Shown one piece after another: positions 1 to 7,281 of a stretch of DNA of 52,985 nucleotides. Position 1 is the first letter of the stretch. The number at the start of each line of letters is the position of its first letter. A program made the position numbers and the translations under genes. Source of the stretch: Tersicoccus phoenicis. Lineage in GTDB: Bacteria > Actinomycetota > Actinomycetes > Actinomycetales > Micrococcaceae. Below the pieces are notes generated by a model. It was given only the letters and a program-made list of their open reading frames with translations. It was not told the origin of the DNA and did no database searches. The stretch is from NCBI RefSeq assembly GCF_001968835.1, contig NZ_MRDE01000018.1:1-52985 (forward strand), in the 5' to 3' direction.

Positions 1-114
1 CTGGGACGGTCAGCTCGAGGAGTCACCACCCCACCATCATCGGTGCCGGCATCAGCTACGGTCATCGTCATCTCGGATCTCGTTCCAATCTCGCCCCATA
101 CAATGGGAAGCACA

Positions 115-882
115 TCAACCCTGTTGTCTCACACCATCCTGACGCACAGGGGCCCGGCGCAGGGCACGCAGCAACTCCTGCGTTGAGTCGAGGTTCACGG
201 TGGGGGCTGCCAGAGACTCCTGCAGGACGCCGGCCAGCTGCTGCAGCTTCTGCGGGCGCTGCCCGTGCGGCACCCGGGGCCCGAGGACACGGCTCAGATA
301 GGCATCATGCAGGTCGGCCCGGAACGGGAGGCCGGCGTGGTGCATCTCGGCGCCGGCCAGGGCGCCGGCCGACTCGGCGGCGAGCAGCAGACGCAGCCGC
401 CACGGGTGCTCGCTGGTGGCGACGGCCTTCAGCTGGGCCGTCAGCTCGGCCAGCAGGTCGTCGGAAGACGATTCCGCGCCTGCTGCCGGGCTCGTGCCGT
501 GGGCGGCGTCGAACAGGGTGGCCTGCTGCTCCGCTCGCTCGGTGTCGACGTTGGAGGTCTCCACCGTACGTGGAGCGAACCGGGTGTCCGGGTTGTACCC
601 GGCGGCGGCCGCGTCCTGGGAGAAGCCCAGGATCCGGCCGCACAGGCCGAGGTCGTGAGCGCGGGCCACCGTCACGCCTTCGCGGAGCCAGCGCGGGTAC
701 CAGTCCGTGGTGCGGGCGAACACCCAGCGGGTGGGTCCGGCGGCCTCGCGGTGGGCGACCGCGGCGACCACCTCCGCATCCGACAGCCGCTGCGGTACCC
801 CGGTGGGGGCCCCGGCGTCGTCGGCGTCCTGCAGCAGGACGGCGTCGGCCTCACGGGCCACCACGGTGTACATGCTCACCAT
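115..882 (-). pseudogene. 3'-truncated bifunctional 3'-5' exonuclease/DNA polymerase (N-terminal half only)
   Basis: The product resembles the N-terminal half of the actinobacterial 3'-5' exonuclease/DNA polymerase I-like family (about 560 aa when complete, from memory). Recognisable stretches are RWVFARTTDWYPRW and the AESAGALAGAEM helix that precedes the polymerase domain. Similarity stops after LLRALRRA; the frame then runs through about ten unrelated residues to TGA at 115-117. Neither other frame of positions 1-130 continues the family, so this is loss of the 3' part by rearrangement rather than a simple frameshift. The whole palm/fingers polymerase region is absent. Start taken at ATG 882 (ATG 873 also possible); the longer upstream frame reads through a microsatellite and is unlikely to be coding. 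It is divergent from ssd. Probably non-functional. Confidence 0.7.
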
Positions 883-884
883 CC

Positions 885-917
885 TGCCGTGTGCCGTGTG
901 CCGTGTGCCGTGTGCCG
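885..917. repeat. 7-bp tandem repeat (TGCCGTG, about 4.7 copies)
   Basis: Perfect head-to-tail copies of TGCCGTG run from 885 to 917, directly upstream of the truncated polymerase start and inside its putative 5' region. The array is a slippage-prone microsatellite. No coding role is apparent. Confidence 0.9.
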
Positions 918-1250
918 CCGGGCGAGCGGCGCACCCGCTGGCTCTCGCTTCTCCCTCCCCAGGCAGCGCCCGGCCCGCCGGTGTCCACAATCAGTGCCGA
1001 CGTGCTGGCCGTCGCCTCGGTGCCCGATGCAGGGTGGGACATGGCCCTCTCTCCTCCGCGGATGCGCGTGGCACAGGGATCCGAACGGCAGCGTTCCGAA
1101 CCGGACGGATTCGAGCGTCACCGGTCGGCCCGGCACCGCTTCATCGACGCCGTGCCGATGCCGGTCGACCGCTCGACGTCCCCCCCGTCCACCGGCTCCT
1201 GCTCGACCGCCTCATCGGGGTGGGTCCCGCGGGGGTCGGCGGCGGCGGGG
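918..1250. other. Spacer between truncated polymerase and ssd-like gene
   Basis: With the ssd start placed at GTG 1251, this stretch has no gene I can support. The ssd frame remains open through it, with ATG codons at 1041 (preceded by a purine-rich AGGGTGGGAC) and 1158, but the translation is Arg/His/Ser-rich, low in complexity and unlike the family's N terminus. No clear promoter hexamers or hairpins were seen. Confidence 0.4.
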
Positions 1251-2330
1251 GTGTTCGCGGTGACCGACTCGGACCTGCTGCAGGCCGAGATCGAACGGGT
1301 CGCATCGGCCGCTCGGTGTCCGGTGACGCTGGTGCGGTCGGTGCTGGACCCGGCGCTGGGTGGCGCGTCGGTCGTACTGCTCGGCAGCGACGTGGCGCTC
1401 GCCACCCTCGCGGTGGCCGGCAGCACCGGTGGGACCGTCGGGGACCGTCCGACGAAGCCGTGGCGGGGCACCACCATCATCGTCGGTCTGGCGGGCGAGG
1501 GCACCGCACTGTGGGACGCGGCCGGTCGTTGGGGAGCCGACCGGGTAGCCGTGGTGCCGGAGGCGGCCGCGTGGCTGGTGGACGTGCTGGACGACGGCCT
1601 CGGCACACCGCCGGACCGGGATCGCGACCGGGACGCGACCGAGCGAACAGGCGCCGTCGTCGGGGTGGTGGGAGCATGCGGCGGTGTCGGCGCGACCTCG
1701 GTGTGTGTGGCGGTGGCGGAGGCGGCGAGGCGGGCCCGGATCGGCTGCCTGCTGGTGGACGCCGACCCGCTCGGCCACGGACTGGACGTGATCCTGGCGG
1801 CGGGCGAACCGGGGGTGCGCTGGACGGAACTGAGCGAAGCGGCCGGACGCATCCCGGGTGATCAGCTCTCGGAGGCGGTACCCCGTCCCCACGGAATCCC
1901 GCTGCTCGGCGGCGGCGTGACCGGGGTGCCGGTGCGGGTGCTGGGGGCGGTGGCGGCTGCGGCCCGGGAGGCGTTCTCATTGGCCGTGGTCGACATCGGC
2001 CGTGACCGTCACTCGGTGCAGGAGTGGAGCGGGTTGGTCGACCGGATGGTCGTCGTGCTGCCGGGCCACGGCCAGGCCCGCCTCCCGGTCGGGTGCGAGG
2101 GACTCGACCCGGAAGGGTTGCTCGCCGTGGTGGCGGGCTCGCCCCCGGACGGCCTCGATGCCGAGGCGATCGCCGCGACGGTCGGCGCCCTGCACTACCT
2201 CCCGTGGCGTGCTCTGCCCTCGGTCGGCCGACGACTGGGCGCCGGGCTCGCCCCCACCGACCTGTCCGGGCGCCGGTGCTCCGCCCCTGACGCGATCCTG
2301 CACTTCGCCCAGGGCGGCACGCCGCGATGA
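1251..2330 (+). CDS. Septum site-determining protein Ssd-like (CpaE/MinD-type ATPase)
   Basis: About 359 aa. An N-terminal receiver-like region (VFAVTDSDLLQAEIERVA onward) is followed by a MinD/CpaE-type nucleotide-binding domain from about residue 138. The P-loop reads GACGGVGATS, lacking the signature lysine of the deviant Walker A motif, as is common in actinobacterial Ssd proteins. Further landmarks are CLLVDADPLGHGLD and AVVDIGRD. In Mycobacterium the homologue influences division-site placement; at the head of a Tad cluster it may position the pilus machinery. Its stop overlaps the tadA start (ATGA at 2327-2330), so the two are translationally coupled. The start is uncertain: GTG 1251 fits the family N terminus; ATG 1041 would add 70 low-complexity residues. 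Confidence 0.75.
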   Translation: MFAVTDSDLLQAEIERVASAARCPVTLVRSVLDPALGGASVVLLGSDVALATLAVAGSTGGTVGDRPTKPWRGTTIIVGLAGEGTALWDAAGRWGADRVAVVPEAAAWLVDVLDDGLGTPPDRDRDRDATERTGAVVGVVGACGGVGATSVCVAVAEAARRARIGCLLVDADPLGHGLDVILAAGEPGVRWTELSEAAGRIPGDQLSEAVPRPHGIPLLGGGVTGVPVRVLGAVAAAAREAFSLAVVDIGRDRHSVQEWSGLVDRMVVVLPGHGQARLPVGCEGLDPEGLLAVVAGSPPDGLDAEAIAATVGALHYLPWRALPSVGRRLGAGLAPTDLSGRRCSAPDAILHFAQGGTPR

Positions 2331-3532
2331 GCGCCCCGGGTGACACCGCGGGCCTGCGGCCTTCGTTGGCGGCCGCCGCCGGTCTCATCCTCGACCAGGG
2401 CCGGCCGCTCACTCCGGCGAGCGTGGCCCGCGCGCTGGCCGACAGCGGTCAACTGCTCGGCTCGACCGGCACCCTCGCGGCCATCGACGAGATCACGGCC
2501 GAGCTGACCGGGCTGGGCCGGCTCGCACCACTAGCCCGGGACGCTGCCACCACCGACATCGTCGTCAACGGTCCCACGGCGGTGTGGGTGGACCGGGGAC
2601 GCGGGATGGAACGAACGGCCGTCCGGTTCGGTTCCGAAGCCGAGGTCCGTGCCTTGGCCGTCCGGCTCATCGCCACCGCCGGCGGCCGCCTGGACGACGG
2701 CCGGCCGAGCGCCGACGTACACCTGGCCGGTGGGATCCGCGTGCATGCGGTGCTGCCGCCGATCTCGGCGACGGGGACGTTACTGTCCATCCGGCTGCAG
2801 CGGCACCAGGGGGCGAGTCTGAGCGACCTGGTGCACTCCGGGATGATCGCCGACCGGGACGCCGACCTGCTCCGTGCCGTCATGGCTGCGCGACGCAATC
2901 TGCTGATCAGCGGTGCCACGGGCAGCGGCAAGACCACCTTGCTGGCGGCACTGTTGGGAGAGGCGGCGTCGGATGAGCGGTTGGTGGTCATCGAGGACGT
3001 CGCCGAGCTGGAACCGGATCACCCGCACACGGTGCGGCTACAGTCCCGACGCGGCAACGTCGAAGGCGCCGGAGCGGTCGAATTGACCGACCTCGTACGC
3101 GAGGCCCTGCGGATGCGCCCGGACCGGCTCGTCGTCGGGGAGTGCCGCGGGGAGGAGATCCGCGACCTGCTCGGCGCGATGAACACCGGGCACCGCGGTG
3201 CCGGCGCGACCGTGCACGCCAACACCGGCGCCACCGTGCCGGCCCGGATGGTGGCACTCGGCGCGCTTGCGGGCTGGTCCCCGCAGACCACGGCACTGCA
3301 GTGCATCTCGGCCCTCGACCTGGTGATCCACCTGGCCCGCGGCCCGGCCGGCCGCGCCGTCACGGAGATCGCCGTCTTCGACCTGGATCACCGCGGCAGG
3401 CTTCGGACGGAGCCTGCCCTGCAGGTATCGACGGACGGCGCTGCGCATTCGGGCCTCTCCCGTGGACCTGCGTGGGAACGTCTGACCGCCCTGCTCGACG
3501 GCGCATCGCCCGGATGGGAAGGGCGGCCGTGA
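2327..3532 (+). CDS. tadA: TadA/VirB11-family secretion ATPase of the Tad pilus
   Basis: A 401-aa hexameric ATPase that powers Flp/Tad pilus assembly on the cytoplasmic face of the membrane. Walker A GATGSGKTT lies at residues 196-204. It is followed by the Asp-box/Walker B region LVVIEDVAEL and RPDRLVVGECRG, and the His box NTGHRGAGATVHANT typical of type II/IV secretion ATPases. The N-terminal domain includes DIVVNGPTAVWVDRG, typical of CpaF/TadA. It overlaps ssd by 4 nt at the start and the following TadB gene at its stop (GTGA at 3529-3532), so it lies within one operon. Length matches the actinobacterial subgroup. Confidence 0.93.
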   Translation: MSAPGDTAGLRPSLAAAAGLILDQGRPLTPASVARALADSGQLLGSTGTLAAIDEITAELTGLGRLAPLARDAATTDIVVNGPTAVWVDRGRGMERTAVRFGSEAEVRALAVRLIATAGGRLDDGRPSADVHLAGGIRVHAVLPPISATGTLLSIRLQRHQGASLSDLVHSGMIADRDADLLRAVMAARRNLLISGATGSGKTTLLAALLGEAASDERLVVIEDVAELEPDHPHTVRLQSRRGNVEGAGAVELTDLVREALRMRPDRLVVGECRGEEIRDLLGAMNTGHRGAGATVHANTGATVPARMVALGALAGWSPQTTALQCISALDLVIHLARGPAGRAVTEIAVFDLDHRGRLRTEPALQVSTDGAAHSGLSRGPAWERLTALLDGASPGWEGRP

Positions 3533-4335
3533 CGGGGGTGCTGGTCGCCCTGCTGCTGGCGACCGCGGCGACCCTGGCGATGGTTCCGGTCACCGCATCG
3601 GGTCAGGGGTCACCACTGGAGCGGGTCGGGCGTCCGGATCAGGGCCCGGTCCCGAGCGCCGGTCTCGCCCGACGCCGGCGCCGTCGTCGGGCGAGAACGG
3701 CCGACCTCGACGATCAGGTACGGACGCTGCGCCAGCTGAGTGCATTGCTCGCGGCGGGCCGGCCGTTGACGTCGGTCTGGTCGGAAGTGCTGGCTGGACG
3801 CTGGGCCGCATCCGCATTGTCGACCGAAGTGAAAGCCGAAGCAGAGGCCGGTACGGCGGCCGGTCCGGTGGACCGGATGCTGCGGGCCGCGGCGAGGGAC
3901 GCCCGGTGGGGCCGTGATCCGACGGAGGCGCTGCGGGACACCCGGCGGCTCGAGGGCCCGGAACGGGACCCCGGCGATCGCGCTGTCCGTCGGGCGATGG
4001 CCGACGGTTGGGCGGGACTGGCGGACTGCATCGACATCGCCCGCGCGACGGGAGCCCCGCTGGCGAGTCTGCTCGACCGGTTCGCCGCGGCCCAGGCCGA
4101 TGCCCGGGACGCTGACGCTGCCCGGGCTGCGGCGCTGGCGGGGCCGGCGGTGACCGTCCGGATCCTGCGCTGGCTGCCCGTTGCCGGCCTCGGGCTGGGG
4201 GTGCTGATGGGCGCCGACCCGGTGCGGGTACTGACCACGACCCCGGTCGGCTGGGTGTTGGTCGCCCTGGCCGCCGGCCTGATGCTTCTGGGTCACCTCT
4301 GGGTGCGCCGCCTGCTAGCGGTCGCGGCGGGCTGA
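3529..4335 (+). CDS. TadB-like type II secretion F-domain membrane protein
   Basis: About 268 aa. An N-terminal membrane segment (TGVLVALLLATAATLAMVPV) is followed by an Arg-rich stretch and an F-domain region (RTLRQLSALLAAGRPLTSVWSEV). A central GWAGLADCIDIARATGAPLASLLDRFA motif is typical of TadB proteins. Two C-terminal membrane helices cover roughly residues 205-262. It should form the inner-membrane platform with the next gene. GTG 3529 is preferred because GGGAAGG lies upstream at good spacing and it overlaps the tadA stop; ATG 3514 is an alternative. Confidence 0.85.
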   Translation: MTGVLVALLLATAATLAMVPVTASGQGSPLERVGRPDQGPVPSAGLARRRRRRRARTADLDDQVRTLRQLSALLAAGRPLTSVWSEVLAGRWAASALSTEVKAEAEAGTAAGPVDRMLRAAARDARWGRDPTEALRDTRRLEGPERDPGDRAVRRAMADGWAGLADCIDIARATGAPLASLLDRFAAAQADARDADAARAAALAGPAVTVRILRWLPVAGLGLGVLMGADPVRVLTTTPVGWVLVALAAGLMLLGHLWVRRLLAVAAG

Positions 4336-4357
4336 TGACGGGGCACGGTGCCCGCGG

Positions 4358-5023
4358 GTGCGGGCCGTTCTGGGGGACGCGGTGCTGACGGGGTTGCTGC
4401 TGTCCCTCCTGTGCGGAGCGGCCGTCGTGGTGGCCGGACTGCCCGCGTCGGCCCACCGAGGGGAACCCGGGATCCGTCCCGGCACGCTGCGACGAGAGGG
4501 CCCCGCTCGCCCGCGTGCCCGGGGGAGCGGGCCGCCCCGGTCGAGCCCGGACGCGGCGCTGCTGCTCGACCTGCTCGCGGCCATGTTCGAGGCCGGCGTG
4601 GCGATCGACCCCGCCCTGGACCTGTTGTCGCGCCTGCATCCGCTCACGGTCGGGCCCCAGCTCGAGCGAGTCGTCGCCGCGCGACGCCTCGGCGCCGACT
4701 GGCCCACCGCGACGGCCATGACGGTGCGGATGCGGCCACCACGCTCGGCCGGGGGCAAGCCGTTGCCACGCGACGCCCCCGCGGCCCTCGGGCCGCTCCT
4801 GGAGGCCGTCCTGTTCGCGGCGACCACAGGAGCCCCGTCGGCGGCGCTGCTGCGGTCCCGCGCCAGTGATCTGCGCGTCCGGCGGCGGCAGGAGACCGAG
4901 CGGCGAGCGGCGTCCCTCGGCGTGCGGCTCGTCCTGCCGCTCGGCCTGTGTCAGCTACCGGCCTTCATCTGCCTCGGGATCGTGCCGGTGGTCCTCGCCC
5001 TGCTGCCGGCCCTCCGCTCGTGA
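4358..5023 (+). CDS. TadC-like type II secretion F-domain membrane protein
   Basis: A 221-aa protein with one N-terminal membrane segment (LLLSLLCGAAVVVAGL), a hydrophilic Arg/Pro-rich linker, an F-domain core (LLLDLLAAMFEAGVAIDPALDLL) and a C-terminal hydrophobic segment (RLVLPLGLCQLPAFICLGIV, continuing to the C terminus). Position directly after TadB indicates it is the second platform component of the Tad machine. It begins at GTG 4358, 22 nt after the TadB stop; GTG 4382 is another possible start. The short length agrees with the reduced TadC proteins of actinobacteria. Confidence 0.8.
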   Translation: MRAVLGDAVLTGLLLSLLCGAAVVVAGLPASAHRGEPGIRPGTLRREGPARPRARGSGPPRSSPDAALLLDLLAAMFEAGVAIDPALDLLSRLHPLTVGPQLERVVAARRLGADWPTATAMTVRMRPPRSAGGKPLPRDAPAALGPLLEAVLFAATTGAPSAALLRSRASDLRVRRRQETERRAASLGVRLVLPLGLCQLPAFICLGIVPVVLALLPALRS

Positions 5024-5176
5024 CCCGGGTGCTGCTCGGGCGTCGGCTCTCCCTCCACAGCCGCGGGTCGTCGGCTCGTTGTGCACCGTTCCAGCCGTGG
5101 CCCTTCAGCCACCGGGCGGATCGCTCCACGCTGGGGTCAGCGGCCGTCGCCGACGGCCTGAAGGAGAGGATCAGTC

Positions 5177-5704
5177 ATGTCACAGTCTGCGGTCCGGCCC
5201 GCCGGCGCCGGTGAACCGGCGACCCGACCCGGGAACGAGCACCACGACGACGCGCGGCCGGGGCCGAGCTCCACCTCCCTGCTGGCGGACCACCCCGGAG
5301 CGGGCCGGTCCTCGTTGGAGGACAGTCCGACGACGGACGACGGCCGTGACCGTCGGATCGTCCACCTGGATGAGCGCCGGGCTCGCCGCCACGTGGGCGT
5401 GACCCCGGCCGACCCTGATGGCGCAGCGATTCAGGGCCAGGCAGCGAGAGCGCCCCGTGCTGCGCACCGGATCCGGTGGAGCGATCACCGGGGGACACTC
5501 CGCCAGGCGTCGCGTCGAGGCCTGACAGCCGTGCTGGCGTTCTATCGTCGGGTCGTGCGCGGCGAGGAGGGTATGGCCACCGCCGAGTACGCCATCGCCA
5601 CCCTCGCCGCCGTCGGATTTGCGGGCCTGCTGGTTCTCATCCTCAAGGGGAACGAGGTCAAGGGTCTGCTGACCGCCATCATCCGGCAGGCTCTCGGCGG
5701 CTGA
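5177..5704 (+). CDS. DUF4244 Flp-type pilin with a very long N-terminal leader
   Basis: The C-terminal 43 residues are a class IVb-like pilin: after EEG (residues 130-132) comes MATAEYAIATLAAVGFAGLL, with the conserved Glu at +5 and Tyr at +6 of the predicted prepilin peptidase site, then one hydrophobic helix. It would be the major Tad pilus subunit. The odd part is residues 1-132, a charged, probably disordered leader, whereas DUF4244 proteins are usually only some 60-80 aa in total. ATG 5177 has a convincing ribosome site (AAGGAGAGG). GTG 5531, preceded by GAGG, would give a conventional 14-residue leader and is a real alternative. Confidence 0.8.
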   Translation: MSQSAVRPAGAGEPATRPGNEHHDDARPGPSSTSLLADHPGAGRSSLEDSPTTDDGRDRRIVHLDERRARRHVGVTPADPDGAAIQGQAARAPRAAHRIRWSDHRGTLRQASRRGLTAVLAFYRRVVRGEEGMATAEYAIATLAAVGFAGLLVLILKGNEVKGLLTAIIRQALGG

Positions 5705-5706
5705 CG

Positions 5707-6201
5707 ATGTGTCCACGCAGGGCCGGTCGAACGGCTGACCGGGGCTCGGTGACCGCGGAACTGGCCATCGTCCTGCCGACCGTGGTGCTGCTCCTCGGTC
5801 TGCTGCTCACCGCAGCCGCGGCCGGGATCACCCAGGTGCGTGCGGAGGGCGCCGCACGCGCTGCCGTGCGGGCCCTTGCCCGCGGCGAGTCGGAGTCGGC
5901 GGCACGCGACATGGCGCTGCAGCAGTCCGGCGCCGGAGCACGGGTCACCATCGGTGGCGGCGGATCGCTGGTGTGGGTGCGCGTCGAGGAACGGATACCG
6001 GTGCTCGGCGGGGTGATCTTCCCGTTCTCCGTCGTCGCGGAGGCCACCGCTGCTCGGGAGGCTACCGGTTCGCCGGGCGATCAGGGCGTCGTGGACACGA
6101 CAGCGGAAGCCGCGACGCACCGCGGTGTGGACCTGTTCACGACTCGGCGCACCGCAGACGACACGGAACCCCGCTCACGGCGTGGTGGACGATGTGCATG
6201 A
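5707..6201 (+). CDS. TadE-like minor pilin
   Basis: About 164 aa. Near the N terminus is the TadE signature: DRGSVTAELAIVLPTVVLLLGLLL, with Gly-Ser-Val-Thr-Ala-Glu giving the processing site and a transmembrane helix. A beta-rich soluble region follows. TadE proteins are pilin-like proteins of the Tad apparatus, anchored in the membrane with the bulk outside. It begins 2 nt after the pilin stop and its own stop overlaps the next start (ATGA at 6198-6201), so it is tightly coupled in the operon. Confidence 0.85.
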   Translation: MCPRRAGRTADRGSVTAELAIVLPTVVLLLGLLLTAAAAGITQVRAEGAARAAVRALARGESESAARDMALQQSGAGARVTIGGGGSLVWVRVEERIPVLGGVIFPFSVVAEATAAREATGSPGDQGVVDTTAEAATHRGVDLFTTRRTADDTEPRSRRGGRCA

Positions 6202-6602
6202 GCCGGTCGCAGCCATCCGGGAGGACAGCCGTGCCCGCGGCCGGCCGGGAAGTCGGCGACACCGATCGTGGGGCAGTCACCGTCCTCGTCGTCGGTCTGT
6301 GCGGGGTGGTGCTGGCGCTGATCGGTGCGCTGCTGCTCCTGGGGCAGGCCGCCGCCGCGCAGGCGCGCGCCACCACCGGGGCCGATCTGACCGCGCTCGC
6401 GGCCGCGGATACCGCACGCGGGTTGCGGGACGGGGAACCCTGCCGCGTTGCCGGGGCGATCGCCGTCGCCAACCGGGTCCGGATGGAGGTGTGCCGGATC
6501 ACGGCCGAGCGCGGCGGCACGGCCCAGATCGTGGTCACCGCGCCGATGCCGTATCCGTGGCCCGCCGCGACCGGCCGGGCGCGTGCCGGGGCGCCACCCT
6601 GA
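6198..6602 (+). CDS. Second TadE-like protein of the helicase/secretion neighbourhood
   Basis: About 134 aa. DRGAVTVLVVGLCGVVLALIGALLLLGQAAAAQARATTGADLTALAAAD is one membrane helix followed by the Ala-rich segment of the actinobacterial TadE-like family found between Tad genes and the DEAH helicase. It has two later cysteines (PCRVAG and MEVCRI) that could form an extracytoplasmic disulfide. It is the last gene of the Tad operon. ATG 6198 overlaps the upstream stop; ATG 6192 is also in frame. The exact role of the family is not known to me. Confidence 0.82.
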   Translation: MSRSQPSGRTAVPAAGREVGDTDRGAVTVLVVGLCGVVLALIGALLLLGQAAAAQARATTGADLTALAAADTARGLRDGEPCRVAGAIAVANRVRMEVCRITAERGGTAQIVVTAPMPYPWPAATGRARAGAPP

Positions 6603-6701
6603 CCGGGCCGGGCCGCACCGGAACCACCATGACTCCCCTTCCCGGCACCGTGCCGCAACATGGACCGGGCATGGTGACGGGAGGGTCGTCCCCGGAGGCG
6701 G

Positions 6702-7244
6702 TCAGTTGGCCGACTCCGGGAGCCATTTCTCGAACGTCAGCAGGTCGACCGCCTCGGTCGGCGTCGCCACGTCGAGCAAGCGTGTGTATCCCGCGTTCCG
6801 GTACAGCGCGATCGCTTCGGGTTGTCGCGGCCCGGTGGTGAGGACCACCCGGCGATACCCGCGCCGCGCGGCCTCCGCCTCGAGCTCCCGCAGTACCCGA
6901 CGGCTCAGGCCCCGCCGGCGGTGCTGCCGGTGGGTCCAGATGCGCTTGAACTCCACGGTGCCCGCACTGTGTGGCATGAACGCTCCGCCGGCCACCGCCA
7001 GATCATCGAGCATCAGGAGCAGGAACGCCCCGAGCGGCGGATCGAACAGATCCGCGGAATATCGGTTCATCTCGGCACGGGCGCCGGGACCATACCGGTC
7101 CTCGTAGAGGCCGGCCAGGTCGGTGAGCATCTCGGCGGCGCGGGCATCGGTGGCCGACAGGTACACGGCCGTCGTCTCCGCTGCGATGTCGGGTGTCTCC
7201 CGGTCACTGTCCCCGGGGGTGGGGGCCGTTCTCGGCACGTTCAT
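6702..7244 (-). CDS. GNAT-family N-acetyltransferase
   Basis: A 180-aa single-domain GNAT protein. The acetyl-CoA binding motif A region is RIWTHRQHRRRGLSRRVLRELEAEAARRGYRRVVLTTG, and the closing motif B region is PEAIALYRNAGYTRL. The substrate cannot be deduced. It lies between the Tad operon and the DEAH helicase, a place where the mycobacterial arrangement I recall has no acetyltransferase, and it converges on the Tad operon. The helicase gene ends 37 nt upstream of this start on the same strand, so co-transcription is possible. Confidence 0.85.
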   Translation of the reverse strand: MNVPRTAPTPGDSDRETPDIAAETTAVYLSATDARAAEMLTDLAGLYEDRYGPGARAEMNRYSADLFDPPLGAFLLLMLDDLAVAGGAFMPHSAGTVEFKRIWTHRQHRRRGLSRRVLRELEAEAARRGYRRVVLTTGPRQPEAIALYRNAGYTRLLDVATPTEAVDLLTFEKWLPESAN

Positions 7245-7281
7245 GGGGCTGTCCTGTCGTCCGAAGGTTGTGGATCTGCGC

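Noticed and set aside
1-114. Possible insertion-sequence end truncating the polymerase
   Set aside because: I compared the first 114 nt with the sequence preceding the transposase start at the right edge and found no convincing inverted repeat or shared end.
183-1250. Long upstream extension of the ssd frame (up to 715 aa in total)
   Set aside because: The extra residues are Arg/Pro-rich, overlap the divergent polymerase remnant on the opposite strand and do not resemble any family N terminus.
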